The notes: generated by a model from the sequence alone, not told the origin. Shown: positions 1 through 14,395, counted from the stretch's first letter. The stretch is DNA of 64,000 nucleotides from Pampus argenteus (GCA_036937835.1 CM072873.1:15860001-15924000), one strand, 5' to 3'. Translations and numbers: made by a program.

Positions 1-973
1 AGATATTTAAATTACAGTCAAATTAATGGAAAAGAGAATGGATTTTCACTTAGGTTAAAGATCTCCTCATCTCAGAGTTCAGCGACTTTTTCATTTAATT
101 GAAAACCACTTCCTTGAATACAATTAATTGAAAAAGGAATAGAGCCTTAATTTGGAACTAAGAGTCCGTAACTGTGGTCAGCAGTGAGACTAATGGCATT
201 CTGCTCAAACAGAGGAGCCTGAAAAGGGGACTGAGAGTTGTTTGCCCAAAAATTCCCTCGGCAAAGTAGACATTGATCCTCAGCAGCAAACTTGCAGCCC
301 TGGTACAAACAGAGACTAAATGGGGGCACGAGGAGAAAAAAAAAATCAAGATTTTAGTTCTTAATAGTATGTTGGGCAGCAGGGTAAGCTCCACGCCTGA
401 ATAATTCACTTTAGCCAAACTGTTGCTTCGGGTTCCATTCATTTTTAATGCTGTCTTTTGATGTTGATTAATTAAGCAGTGCTTGCGCTGCTGTTTCTCC
501 GTCGTTGCTGCCTCTCACATGCACGCCGCGCACGTACACACAAACACACACACACACGGCTGCTTCTCCCTCTTTTCCTCTTCTCCCTCGCCTCTATCCC
601 TCTAAACCCTAAAGCCTTAACACCCCCCTCCCCCCTCACACATATTCACACACTCTCGTACACAGGAATATACACCCAGCCATAAACACAGGCGCATGTA
701 CACAATCAACCACACACATTGACAGTGTTGCATGCACACACACACACATACACATACACATACACAACCTCTAACACCCTTAAGCCAACAAAAAAAGTGT
801 TAAGATTCTTAAGTCTTTTCTTTTAAGGCCAGTTTGAGGAAAAGGATGTGAGTGAGTGTGTGTATGTGTCAATGATGAGGGGAAGAAGAGATGTGAGTGA
901 GAGAGGAAGTGGGAGGTGGGGCGGTAAAAGGAAAGCGGGAATGCCTCTCATCAAACACATAGCTGATTAGCAG

Positions 974-975
974 AG

Positions 976-1006
<31 letters not shown>

Positions 1007-1016
1007 AGAGAGAGGG
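974..1016. repeat. Compound microsatellite (GT)n-(GA)n
   Basis: A GT run is directly followed by a GA run, inside a wider CA/GT-rich stretch (about 540-760 and 860-1020). The first 9 kb otherwise hold only unique, AT-rich intronic sequence with short simple repeats, including GAAA tracts at about 1860-1880 and 2010-2030. Confidence 0.9.
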
Positions 1017-1216
1017 AGAGAAAAGCATGAATTTATTGTTGGAGTCTGTACTGTACATTACAGCTCGGGGGTTGGATGTTAATTAGAAGACATGCATGCC
1101 TAAGCTGGTGGTTGTATCTGTGCATGTTCGAGTGCGCGCGCGCCTGTGTATGTTCGATTGTGAGCACATGCACAACCGGAGTGTGCGCGCTGTCTGACTC
1201 TTTCATGTGTTTTTAG

Positions 1217-1300
1217 CCAATGAAGACAAGAGCAACTAAGCACCGGCCAATCAGCACCCTGAGGTTTATAAATAGAGTTTAGCTGACTGGATTCTTACTT
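1217..1300 (+). promoter_or_regulatory. Promoter-like motif cluster (two CCAAT boxes and a TATA box)
   Basis: CCAAT occurs at 1217-1221 and 1247-1251, the second in the strong context GGCCAATCAG. TATAAATAG follows at 1267-1275, so a start near 1295-1300 would be expected. No coding sequence was recognised downstream. This is antisense to the ephrin gene and could be a chance match or the promoter of a noncoding RNA. Confidence 0.25.
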
Positions 1301-4300
1301 GTTCTTCCAGCCACCTTCTTCTCAAATGTCACCTAATAGCAATGCCAAGTTCCAGCGAAATCTAAATGCTAATCTGAGTGGAATATATTGGGAGTTTTTT
1401 TTTTTTGTGTGTGTGTAGAGATGGCTTAGTACTGCTGAAAGATTTAGAAGTAGAAGTATTCACGGTATTATAGGAAGATGTTAATGGAAGACCACATGCA
1501 CACACCTTAGTGGATCCTTAGTGTGATCAGGGACAGGCTGGAAAAGCAAGTGAGAGACACTGACATTCTTTTCCACTTTCCTTGACTGGCCCCACTATAT
1601 CCCTGAACACACATGCACAGTGGGAGCGATTTGATTCGCTCCTGATAATGAAGTGTCTTTGTGTGTGTGTGTGTGTGAGGGAGAGAGCGAGAGGCCATAA
1701 TGGTGGAGTCTATAAATACCTGGCCAAAAAGCTCCCTGTCATGTTACATTGATCTTAGCATGATGGTATGAGCCTTCCTGATTCCATCAGTATCTCTGTT
1801 ACACACAGCTCAGCGCTTTAATAAGGGATGGAGAGAGAGAAAGAAAAAAAAGTAAGAGAGGAAGAAAGAAAGAAAGAAAGACAATGAGCTATCTTTTTGT
1901 TTTTGCCAAAAAGAAAGGTCTAACTGCAAAGGTCTCATTTATCTTGGACAATAATTATCCCACAAGTGCATGTAGAGAAAGAAAGAATGGAACGAAGGAA
2001 TAAGAAGAGAAGAAAGAAAGAAAGAAATTATTTGCACAGTCCAAAGTGTAGATTATCTAATAAGGAGTGCACACGTTATAAATATATCATGGGAAACAAT
2101 TCTTTATGTTGTAGTCGGATTCATTAGTCTTAACTAAATCAATTATTCGAATCAGACTGTCTAAAGCATATTGATAGCCATTATCTTCATTAGTGCTCCT
2201 CGTCTAATGTAATGTTTGGAATATCGCCATGACAACAAATAGAAATTCATCAAATAAGACACAAAACCAGTTATAGAAGGTTAAATCTACAACATAAAAC
2301 AAAGTACAAAGGCAAGTCACAAAGTAGGGCAGAATACTAAGCAGCACCTCTTCCAAGCCTGAAGTAGAGCTGCATCACTGCAACTATTAACTGTAGTTAA
2401 TCCAACAAGTGACCGTGAATGCCTCGAGTAAGCTCAGCCCTCATCAATTGTATTGGCCGAAGCAATCCAAAGGATCAATCAAGCCTCACCTTATCTATGT
2501 GAAGGAGTCACAATTACAGCCATTTGTCAACCTGACAGAAATGACAACTAACTATTTTGTGCCGGAGCAGAGGCTTTGTCAGACGACTGCTATTGGTTAT
2601 AAATACACTTGTTTATTTTGATGTATTTCTGAGATCAGTTCTCTAAAGCCCCGGACCTCCGGAGATCACATATTTGGCCTGAAAACGTCTTCCGTGTGTC
2701 TCCTGTGGATATATATACGGTATTTATATAAACCTGTGTTTGCTGTTTGGTGCGAATGGCTTGTTTGTGTATTGTGTTCAGAATACCTTAACTTCAATTT
2801 GCAACGCGGTTTCCATCACCTCCGTAACCCTCATGGAAGAGCTGACAGCACTGTGAACAATACATATTTTCTCTGCAGATCTGTCTTGACATGATAAGAT
2901 GTTAAAATGTCTCGCAACTATAGCTTTTCTTTCCCAATGCATTGTGCCTTTGTTGCTATGATCAGATACTTCCTGCTACTGCTTCACATAAAAGGCTTTC
3001 CAATGGCAAACCACCTAGCTACCAAGGTCAGCAACTTTTTTTAGCAGATCAGTGCAGTTTTAAGTATATGTAACTTCCAGTGAAGTACCTGGACAAAGTC
3101 AGCGATAAGTTCTTATTACGTTTTGTGAAAACTTTAAACGTTGTACCTTGATGTTGCAAAGTCTTTGTTATATGCAAATCCACTCCATTGTCTCCACATT
3201 AAGGCACTTTTTTTTTTTTTTTTTTACAACTATTCTGCTGGAGTTTTGATATCACGACTTGCTGGTTCAGTTTTGTGGTTCTTACCTCTGTGTTTTCTGG
3301 ATAGTTTTGTTGAAAACAGACATGATTTGTGTTGCAGTGGTGGTTTTTACATTCCCACACATTCTTCTCTTAGTCAAAATGAATGCATATTTCTCAGTCT
3401 AGTAATCCTTAAATGCAAATCTTGCTAATTGTGACAACTAATGGACAGAGTCACCTCAGTTGATAGCATAACTTGGTGCAGATCCAGATTAATTTGCATC
3501 ATATAGCAGTGCAAAGTAGCCACTTCTTGGGCACTAGCAGGTGGTCTTTAGCCCCCCTCATCCATTACAATCTTGGATCATACAACTTGTTGTGTATTAT
3601 CACTTATATAAATGTTTCGTTCAACAATGTTAAAGAAACCTGCCTCTAATGGGTGTGTTATACACACAATATTGCAGATGTCAGAGCTTTTTTAGCTCAA
3701 AAAAAGAAGCCATTTGCTGTCAGTCATTCTTGGAAAGTATGGAAAACAACTTTTACAGAAAATTGCCTGAGCTGGATAATCTGCCACAGTAAATCCCTAA
3801 ATTAGTTTTGTCATTTTTGTTGTTTTATTTTTATATTACTTCATTGTGTCTGTCAGTGATGTGCTGTGTTGTGCTCCTCTTATTGTCAATCACCTGAAAT
3901 CTTTTTAGGTATCTAAAAGATTCAACATTAAAATACAGAAATGCAAAGTAAAAAAAAAATCAACTAAATCAAAAACTAAACTAATCAAGTAACTATATTT
4001 CCAAACAAGCTCTCAACATGAAAAATCTCAGATTACTCTCATACGCAATTGAAAACACACCGTAGAGTCAAGTATTATTACTCTTCTTGTGTGACAAGAA
4101 ATGGGTCAGTGAGCCATGTTTGTGTCCTAACCACTCGTATGCGGATAACCATGATTTCAATGCTTTTAAACACACAGCAACAGAGTGGGAAACAACTCAA
4201 ACTGTGTGTGGAAGCCTGTGTGAATAACCCAAAGAGACAAAAAAAGATGTCAGGCTTACAAAAATAAGTTTAAATGCTTTTAATGGAGCAGAGCGTGCTG

Positions 4301-4709
4301 GATCCCTTTGGTGCATGCCAGTAAAAGCTCCTTTTGGGTTTGCAGTTGGACTATCTCTGAGGGTCCAGTGGGCCACTAATGGTGTGACTTGGGAACAGAG
4401 TGTATCAGAGGAGAGTGAACAGAGAGAACACAGATATCAAACGTGGCTCACACACACACACGCACATTTCTTGAGATTCTCACACATCACACTGAGGCGA
4501 TCCTGCAAGAAGACACAGAAGTACACTGCTGACTGATAATGTCGAATCAGAGAGGGTGTGACATGAGTATGTAGGTGTAGCATGTGTGTGTGCAGTCCCT
4601 CAGCAGGGGATAACAGCTGGCATGCTGAGAAGCCCCAAGAAGATGTGGCGTAGGGGAATGATCATTATGCAAACACATGTGCTCGTCTGTACACGCGCAC
4701 ACACTTAAA

Positions 4710-4713
<4 letters not shown>

Positions 4714-4776
<63 letters not shown>
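4714..4776. repeat. Microsatellite (CA)~31
   Basis: Uninterrupted CA dinucleotide run seen directly in the sequence, the first member of a dense microsatellite cluster that runs to 5537. Confidence 0.97.
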
Positions 4777-4778
<2 letters not shown>

Positions 4779-5145
4779 CTACACATCGTTGTTAAATTGA
4801 ATCTAAAAAGCTACTCCTCTACACTTGCATGTTTAGAAAATACTGTCACAACCACTTAACGCCTGAGAACTAATTATAAATATGCGTAAAATGAATATGC
4901 ATAATGACTATACCCCACTTGCACTGATAAAAGGAAAAAGCTTGGAGAGCAAAAGCTACCGTGCCGAGTGTGTGTGAGTGTGTGCACAGGTGTATATGTG
5001 TGTGTGTGTGTGTGTTCCTGTCCTCTCCCTTTAATCTGCGTATAGGGGCAGTGGTGGGAATCTGCACACCATGCTAAATCGATACACTCCCGCCTGCTTT
5101 AGTATGCCTGTGTGTGTGTGTGTGTGTCTTAGTATGCAGCTCAGC

Positions 5146-5264
<119 letters not shown>

Positions 5265-5398
5265 TACATAAGAATAAAGAGGGACACACTTAAGTGGTTT
5301 TGACCTTGGGTACACCTCCCCCTCTCCCACACCAGTCCACCCCCTTCTACTGGCTAAATAAATAAACTTTATTTTAAGCTTGTAGTGTGGACATGAGG

Positions 5399-5401
<3 letters not shown>

Positions 5402-5437
<36 letters not shown>

Positions 5438-5537
5438 CATGAGGCTAATGCATTTGTTCATATAGATTAAGAACTTCAAAGCAAAACAGCAGCAAACCAA
5501 AGGGACTCTGGGATACACCCCCCCCCCCCCCCCCCCC
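5402..5537. repeat. (GT)17 tract and a run of 20 C
   Basis: A GT run occupies 5402-5435. An uninterrupted run of 20 cytosines lies at 5518-5537, followed by a long pyrimidine-rich stretch to about 5900. The C run is a typical site of assembly and replication error. Confidence 0.95.
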
Positions 5538-8500
5538 AATCTCCATCTTTTTCTCCTCTTTTTCCTCTCTTTCTTTTGTGTCTCCATCCTTCCCTTCTAC
5601 CACTCTCTCTATAACCTTCTTTGTTCTCTGGTTGTTGATCGTTCTTCTGCTCTGGCCTGTTTCACTCCGCTTAAACCCCCCACCCCGTGTATCTCGTCAT
5701 CCATCCAAATACATCCTTCTCTTGCATAGATTTTCTTCGACTACACTTCTTCTTTCATCTGGCCTTTCTTTTCTGCATCCCTCCCTCCGTCCATCCTCTC
5801 TTATTCTGAGTGACCGCTGGTCCCCCAGGCTGTGAGCACATCAGACTGGCAAAGCTCTATCTTCCATCACCCGCCATCTCCCTCCCCTCCGCACTCTCCA
5901 TCTCTTTCACTCGCTCTCTTGCTGCTGGCAGCATTGGCAGCATGACAGTGCTTTCCCAGGGCAAGGCCTTATGTAAACATCCCCATAGCACCAAGCAGTG
6001 TGTGTGTGTGTGTGTGTGTGTACGTGTGTGAGAAGGAGCATTAAATTTCCTACTATGTGTGCTTGTGAAGAGAAAAACAAAGATGGGGACAGTGTGCATT
6101 TGTATGTGTGTTGCATCGTGTGTGTGTGTGTGTATTTGTGTGTGTGTAAGAAATGCCTGTTAACAGCGGTGGAGGTAAAAGTCGCTCAAGTCGCTGATAA
6201 AGGTTAGGATCTCTCTGTACCCACCTTCTGAGAGAGCGAAGCATGCTAGATCGCATTTCCTTTCTTTTACTCTACAGGCACATTTTTGCGATTGAAGATG
6301 ATACAGTGCCTGCCGTTTGATTGGTTGACAAAGCTGTCTTTTGATTGGCCCTCCCCCCGGGCCCGTCCCAGCCACGCTCTCGGACGACCTTCAGGAAAGT
6401 TTACCAAACTTTGCTTTGATTTACCCCCTCCTTTCCTCTTCCTTTCCTCTTCCTCCCTCTCCTTGTCTTCACCCTCCAGCCTCCCCCTCGGATTCCCCAA
6501 ACAGTCGACAGCTTCTACATGATAATGAACAGCAGCTCAATCTGTACAGCTGACAAAGCGCAGGAGGAAATCATAAGGCCTCCATTGCGAGTGCCGCTTT
6601 ATTGCAATCTCATCTCAATCAGCAGCAATCAGATCGTCTAGAGCAAAATATTAGGGTCACGCTGCCCTCCTACTGCACAGGCAATCCAGAGTGCACAGCT
6701 CCAGTCTGGAGTTAAATATAATGATGCTGATGACTGAGATAATTTTATGGTGCCGTTTGATGATGATTTTTCTGATTCCAAAACTTTTAAAATGCTGTGT
6801 ATGGTGCTGTGAAACTGAATGGTGTAAATCCTTGATGAATTCATGCACATCATTATAACTTCCTCCTGACAACGGTGCTGGGAAGAGGCTGAATATACAA
6901 CAGAAAAACAACAACAGAGTCCCACGCACACAGTTTCATCTCTGTACCAATTCATTCTGCCAACTTTGTCTGTCTTTCTTTCTTCTACCTGTCTGTCTCA
7001 ATATTTTAAAAGCATAACTTTGTTCATCTTTATAATGATGCCAATTATGAAGGTGATACTGGCCTCTACAGATTCAATCGATGTGTGAATCTCTTCACCG
7101 ATTCTCCGACAAACTCCCCCTTTCTCCCTTTCACAGTAACTTTGAGTGTTATTGACAGAAAGACACCTACTGCCATCTAAAGATAGCTGTAGAAAACCTT
7201 ATGCTGCTTTGAAGTGCTAATTGATGCTATCGTAGTTTGAATCAGAGATAAGTCCTCGGCTGCCGCCAATTTGTTGTGAATTATTTTCCAAGAGGAGAAA
7301 TCTTGATGTAAGACTTTGATCTGTATGAACCTGGGTCTCTTCACTTTTTCAGCTCTGTTTTCTAACACAACTTCTGGCCCAGAGCTTGTTAACCTTACTC
7401 TTATTTACCTTACCCCTTATTATCTGACTTTATTAAAGCTTATAAAATACCTCCTTCAGCTGTGTTCAATGTCAGAAACCTCAGTGTCCTCTAACCTGGA
7501 GGATATTATAGTGATGCCGACTGGGGCTGCCGTGCATATGTGTGTGTGAGAGCTTTTATGTGTATATCTGTCTGTGTTCCTACATCAATTACCCATCTGT
7601 GAGTGATTGGATTTTTTGTGTGTGTGTGTGTGTGCGCAGGTGTGTTCCTTTGTGAATGTGCACTTGTGTTCCAGCCTCAATTATCTACCTGAGCAGAATT
7701 TGTGCCTGCACATGTCTGTGTCTCTTCTTGTGTGGGTGTATGAGTGCACGCATCAGAGGATGTGTGAATACCTGTGTGCAAAAAATAAGAGTGTGGAAGC
7801 ATTAGTATCTGCATGTAAGTGTGTTTGTGAACGCGTGTTTGTGTGTCAGAGAGCAGTGCAGTGTGGAGCAGAGGGCTGGCCATGTCTGAGACTGGCTGGC
7901 AGAGTTATTCACGGATCACGGCAGACATATGGGCAGACTGGGACTTGCTGAAGACATGCCTTTACTGCTGGGACTGATACAATGAGATAAACAGATGTGG
8001 AGGAGGCCACACACACTCACACGCGCGCACAAGACGTTTTGACAATCACACACACACACGCAGAAACTTTTGAGAGGCACACGCAGACTTTCGTGAGGCT
8101 CCAAACACACTTACAAAACCAAAACAGTGACAACACCCACACAACATGTACACATAAAAATCCAACACACACACACACACACACACAAACAAACAAAACC
8201 CCAAACCCTTATGATTGATAACTCAACAGGGAGCTGTTCATCAGAAGGAGCCTGCCCTTATTGTCTACTGTTCCAGCTCAGTGGCCCCTGCACTGCAACC
8301 CCTCACTAACATCCCTATTTCTGCTTGCTGCCCCTCGCTGCTCTCTGTAGGTGAAACTGATTGAAACCAATACGCTTTCTTCCTCCAAATTCCTCCACTA
8401 GCACCCCCCCACCCCACCCTTTCCATATCGTCCTGCCTCTTGTCTCCGTGCCAACCCTGTTGAATGGTAGGGGGTGAAGGATGCAGCCAAAGGAGCAAAA

Positions 8501-9097
8501 GAGAGCAGGAGGAGGTGTGTGTGAGGGTTTTGGGGTGGGTGGATTGGGGGTTGTGGAGAGGGCTCTATTCAATATGCCAGCTGTCCTGAGAAAAATACAC
8601 ACAGCATTGACTAGTGGAAGAGACTGGCCATTTGTAAATGGCATAACAGGACAGGTGGTGAAAGAACCTGGCCAGGATATTATGCACAAGCACTTAAAAA
8701 CAAGCCGAGACCAATGATCACATAATATAACTAGAGATCGCTTAATTAATTTACAGTATCTGACTTATGTAACTCATTTGATATGCTAGTGTCTGGTTGA
8801 GTGTTACACATTTTTAAACCGAATCCTGAAGCTGATCTGAGCGGACTGCATCATGAGTGTCACTAATTAAATCCCTTCCTCTCAGCCTCAGAGCTCCTCT
8901 CACTAGTGACTAAGATTTCCACTGTCAGCTAAGCTTTGATATACAGCATGTCACTCCCCGGTTAAAAGCTTATTGAACGACGCTGGAAAACCACAGAAGA
9001 AATCACTGTGCAATATCTGTGTTACGGTTAGGTGGTTGCTATGCTGTGAACTTGATCAAAAAGCGCTTAAATAAGCATCGAAACATCAGAAGCAGCA

Positions 9098-9520
9098 CCT
9101 TAAAGGAATACTATGACATTTTGGGAATATTCGCTTATTCACTTTCTTGCCAGGAGTTAGATGAAAGGATAGAGATACATATCTGTGCAGTATATACAGA
9201 CTATAGTCAGGGGGCTTTGCATCAAAATTTCAAGAAGGGGGACAGTTAGTTGGGCTCTGTCATGTTTGAAAATGGTCTAAATGCACTGATCAAGCGTACT
9301 AATCGCACACTAATTGTTTAAACTCTACACTAACAGAAATGTAAAAAAATGAGAATTTGTGGTTTTAGAGGGAGTTTCCCAGCGCTTCCTGTCTTCACGC
9401 TAAGCTAGGCTAATCGCCTCCTGGCTCCAGTTTCATTCCTAATGCGTAGCCATGAGAGTGGTATCGATTTTCTCATTTAATTCTCTGCAAGAAGCAAAAT
9501 GTCAAACTATTCCTTTAAGG
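9098..9520. mobile_element. MITE-like non-autonomous DNA transposon with ~26-bp terminal inverted repeats
   Basis: The left end starts CCTTAAAGGAATA..TGACATTTTG. The right end is its inverted complement with two mismatches, giving a 423-bp element. The interior (CGCTTATTCACTTTCTTGCC on the left, GCTAAGCTAGGCTAATC on the right) matches my recollection of a repeat very common in teleost genomes. It has no coding capacity, so it must have been mobilised in trans. The superfamily was not determined. The flanks begin and end in TTAA-like bases but no clear target duplication was assigned. Confidence 0.75.
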
Positions 9521-9639
9521 TCAAGGTGTTCTAAATGGTGTTCATTGTTGGCACTGATGTCTATTTGAATGGCAATGTGACCACTTGTCTTAAAAGAAAA
9601 AAAAAAAAAAGAAAAAAGAAGTGATAAGCAATTTTAAAT

Positions 9640-9984
9640 CCCTGCATTTATATAGTGTTTATCTAGTCGACCACTCAAAGCGCTTCACAATACATGCCAG
9701 CTTTCACCCATTCACACACACAGTCATACACTGATGGCAGAGGCTGCCATGCAAGGTGCCAGCTTGCTCATCAGGAGTGATACAGCGCTTCCTATCCAAA
9801 GCGCCCCACAATGTTTCTGTGCTCACCCATTCACACACATACATACACACACCAATCGCTTCCGATGGCGCAGCAATTTGGGGTTCAGTATCTTGCCCAA
9901 GGACACTTCGACATGCGGACCGGAGAAGCTGGGGATTGAACCGCTGACTTTCTGGTGACTCGCTCTACCTCTGGAGCCACAGCC
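9640..9984 (-). mobile_element. tRNA-derived SINE, minus strand
   Basis: On the minus strand the head starts at 9984 with GGCTGTGGCTCCAGAGG, which resembles a tRNA A box. It is followed by GGTTCAATCCC, a B-box match (plus-strand 9932-9942). The body then contains GTGTCCTTGGGCAAGATACT, which I recognise as part of a widely dispersed teleost repeat. The distal part has two copies of a motif with CACCCATTCACACACA (9707-9722 and 9824-9839), suggesting internal duplication. The family name was not determined. Confidence 0.65.
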
Positions 9985-12900
9985 AAAATCTTGGCACTCG
10001 GCTGAAAAAAATAATATAGATGATATATACAAAATATGAACACTAAAAGTAGGTCTCCTTTAACAAACTGTGTTAAAACCTGAAAACAAAATGACAATGT
10101 TTGTGAGAATCTTCTAATAAAGCAATGATTTGGTTGCACGTACCACTGATGTTTCACCTCTACAAAATAAAGAGGAAGAAATAAAAGAAAACAAGAAGAA
10201 GGAATCTGTTTTGATGCAGAGGTCTGCACCTGGGGACTCACTAAGGAAGTCAGGTTTAGAAAGCCTGTTTGAGTGTGAGAGAAAGCCTGCAAGAGAAAAA
10301 CACTGTTGTGTTTCTACTGTATGTGTGTGTGTGTGTGTGCACATATACGTGTGTAACTTGTGCATTGCTGTGTGTGAGCAAACGTTTCTATTTTGATATT
10401 TCTGCTGAGTGTGTAAGAGAAAGAGATAAAGTTTGTGTGGGTAGATTGAAAGAAGTGAAGATAGAAATAGAGAAAAAAAAAAAAAGAGCCAGAGAGATAA
10501 ACTGATGGCGATAGATGGCTTTAGAGAGCTCCAAAGATGGAGAATGTGATAGACAGAGAGAGAAAAAGCAGGACCCTCGGAGCCTCTGATTCAAGGACCA
10601 GTTAATGCACACACACCCATGAAGTCCTGGAGCTTCCTCTCCAACTACAAAGGAGTCTGCTTTGTTTTCCTCTGAGGATGCCCAGCAGCACTCCTAACAT
10701 TGTGAGGTCTTTGTTTCTCTTTCCCCCCACTTCTCTCCATCTCTCTTTCTCCCCCACTCTTTTCTTCTGCATCTTGCACACTTCCTAATCCTTACTCCTT
10801 TCTTTTTGCCAAATTAGCAACCGTGTCTCTTTTATTTATTAATTAACCTTTCTGCCGTTCACCACCTCTCCCACTCGCTCTACGTCTTATATTGTATCAC
10901 TGTGTTGAATTTGGACTGTTTGCCGGAGTACACTTGTCTTGTTCTGTGTATTCTGTATAGTACAGCGTCTGAAATAATGACTGTTTGCTGCAATTATCCC
11001 AATGTACTCCCTCTCACTAAGGTTAATTCCTGATAATGTATGCCATTTTAGCACAAGCCTTTATTTAATCGTACACTTTAAAGGCTAAATTCTTTTTCAT
11101 GGTGTGGTTCCAATTGAGAGAAATGTTATCGCTTTGCTACAGCATACCAGTATTTTGGACAATATTGTGTTCCATGTTTGGGGAATGCCTTTTTCCTGTT
11201 TCAACATGACAATCCCCTGTGTACAAAGTACAAGTGGTGTTGAAGAACTCGACTGGCCTGCACAGTAAAAAGCTGCGCAGAGCTTGTGTGGATAAAATCC
11301 ATACAGAAAGTACCCCTAACACTCACGAAGGTCATTGATTGGGTCATATCTATCAGCGATGCAGCCTGTGAGACGTCTGAGAACATTCTTCTTCCTTCAA
11401 ATCATAACGTTTCTACAGCAGTGAATGACACCAGCTGCCAAATATTGTGCAAGCACGCAGCTCTTAGCATAAATGTCCTGTCAGGTTGGAATAAAGCTGT
11501 AATGAACATTTACCTTTGTATGAATGGCAAAAAAAAAAAAAAAGCCATCACTTTAATGGTGTGATGATGTATTCCATGCCTAAAGAGGGCTCACATGAGT
11601 AACAGCACAGATGGCCAATGTGCGAATAAAATGAGCGCTTCAGGATTTCTGTCTGATCCTGTATTTGTAAATTTGCACCTGACGATTAACCTGATTCGGA
11701 TTTCCCAGCATCCCACTTGGTTTGGTTTGCTCAGTCTGATTCATTGTTTCTCTCTACATCCTTAATTCCTCGTATTTCTCTCCGTCTTTCCCTCTCTCTC
11801 TTTCATCCTCCACATCCCCCTCTTTCCAGCAGCCCCTTGCTTTTCTTGGTAATCCTAAATCGGGTGAAGGGAGATTTCTCATTCTCTCCCATGGCCTCTC
11901 TGTCTTTTATTCCCCCTCAAATCTAAAGCTTGCTCTGCCCTTCAATCCAACAGGATGCTCATGCGGAACTGCAATGCACGCATGCACGTACATGCTAACA
12001 CAAATTAGGCACTCGAAGGGATGGATGCTCTAAACATACACACTACACAGAAGCACCAACATACACATAATGATTCCCGAAAGACTTCTATAGGGGGAAA
12101 TTTGCCCAAATTCCTTCTTCATCCCAAACATTTCCAGCCAAGTCCGGCCCACTGCCTGCTCGATTCCTGCCGGCATCATCCAATCCTGCACTCCTTTCAC
12201 TGTCGGAGCATCAGAGGAGCCAATCAGATTAGTTGTGGAAGGGAAATTGGAGAAGGTTTGGCAGTGAGTCCATCAAGCCTGCTTTTCCCTTTCATGTTCC
12301 TTTTTCACTTGCACTTTTCCTCACGCACACACATATGTACACACACACATTCAGAGATACACACATGCAGGGCACAAGAAAGAGAGTTGCCCTGGGAGAC
12401 AGAGGCCTGGGTGAAAGAAGGATGCTGGCAGTGAAAGGGCCTGACCCATCTTTTGGCAAAGATGAGCCTCTCACCCCCCTCTAATGCACTGAAAGGAAGA
12501 GCTCAACAATGCAGGGCAAAGCATTCTGGGTGATCCCTGGACCCCTGCACGTGCCTTCATGGGGGAAAAGAAGATGGACTGTGCATGTGTGTTGGTGTGT
12601 GTGTATGTGTGGAAGTAGCATGGCACTTAAGCCGTGAGATCCGCTTCTTCTTCTTCTTCTTCCTCTACTTCTTCTTCTTCTTCACCAAGACAAAGAGAAT
12701 AAAACAAGAAAACCCTCCCTCCTCACTTTCTCCTCCCTCCAAATTACAGCTCCGATCGTTACCAGCAATTTATATGCAAACAGTGTCATAATCACAGTAA
12801 ATTAAGAACTTCTTTCTGAGATGTCTCGCAGAAGACGATGAATGCTGATGATGGGCTATGAGTTGCGGGAGTCAGAGGAAATGATTAGGAGTTTTAACAG

Positions 12901-14312
12901 CTCTTCCCCTTGATAGCATCTCTGGGAGGAAAACTTCACCGTACTGCTGACACCTGTCCGCTCCACTTAGCACGCCACATGTACGATTTGGGAATGGGGA
13001 GCATCTTCTTTCTGCCCTCCCCTCCTCTCCCTCTTCATGTACAGTAAACATATCATCCCTTCACCCACTCTTTCTCAATTTCAATCTTTGCTCGCACCTT
13101 TAGGAGGTTGGACAGCCCTAATCACTCAAACCTTTGGAAACACTTTGAGCTTTGCCACTAAATGGCAGTGAGAACAGACAGGGGCCATATGTAAATCTAT
13201 ATCAGAGAAAGCATATCTGCTGGCATTGAGCCCCGCCTGTGTCACAGATCGATACAGTGTCTGTGTTTTATTAATAACTCTAAACGATGCTGCGCCTAGT
13301 CAGCCATTTATCAAACGCACCTCACCTCTGTGCAACCCGGTCTCTAAACTATCATTTCTCCACCTCCCATTTCCTCTGACTGTGTTAATCAGCAACTCCG
13401 TAACTTCTTTATTAGATGGGTGGTGTACTTTCTTAAAGGAACATACCACAACACTCAAGTGGCAAAACCATTCTGATGTGATTAGAAATGTGGGTGTATT
13501 TTGTCATACTATTGACAATAGTATCATTTATCACAATTATTTCTGGGACAATATATTGTCCAACAAAAGTAGTAATCGTGGAAGGCCTATGGATTACACA
13601 ATATAAGCATACTTCAAGTGTGTATTGATTTTCATACAGTGCGGCTATATGAATGTCTGCCTGGGACTGTTGGAAAATAAAAAAATAAAAACAGGTTTAA
13701 ACTATATAGTCTGCATTTTAAATGTGTAGTAAAAGTCTACATGATTTGAGATTGGGGAGGTATAACTTCCAGACACACTGCAGTAAAAGTCCCTTAAGAC
13801 ATGAAGATTTCGACGCTGCAGGATACATATCTGTTTGTAAGTCTAGAGGCCCTGACGTTAAGTTTGCAGAGCCATGGAAGCAGAACATGAGATGCATCTG
13901 CTCCTGGAAAAAGTGTTTAGACGGAATATTCAATTTGTCAGAGTGAAGAAGCGGAGCAAAGTGCATTTGAGAGGAGATGATGGTACGGTTTACCGTCACC
14001 TGACGACTACTTGGCATCTAAGAAACGAAGGAGAAAGTAAGAGGGAGGTGTGAGGGCAACATAATAGTGAGAACCATAAACGGGAGGTGGAATGAGAGCA
14101 AGAAAACATACGAACTGAGACAGGGACAGGAGAGATAGAAGGAGGGAGAAAAGGAGGGAAAAAGGGGAAGTAAGAAGGTGGGAAAGGAGGAGGGAAAGAC
14201 AAATTGAAAGAACAGGGTGAGAGGTTTTCTATCCCTCCTCTCCCAGCTCTAAGACTCTCATTAGCAGTATTGATTCATGGCTTTTCAGGTCTTTAGCAGT
14301 CAAATGCTCACG

Positions 14313-14331
14313 ACACACACGCACGCACGCA

Positions 14332-14392
<61 letters not shown>
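14313..14392. repeat. Microsatellite (CGCA)n-(CA)n
   Basis: CGCA units grade into an uninterrupted CA run at about 14336-14392. A companion (GT)24 tract lies at 14880-14927, in opposite orientation and about 0.5 kb away. Confidence 0.97.
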
Positions 14393-14395
<3 letters not shown>

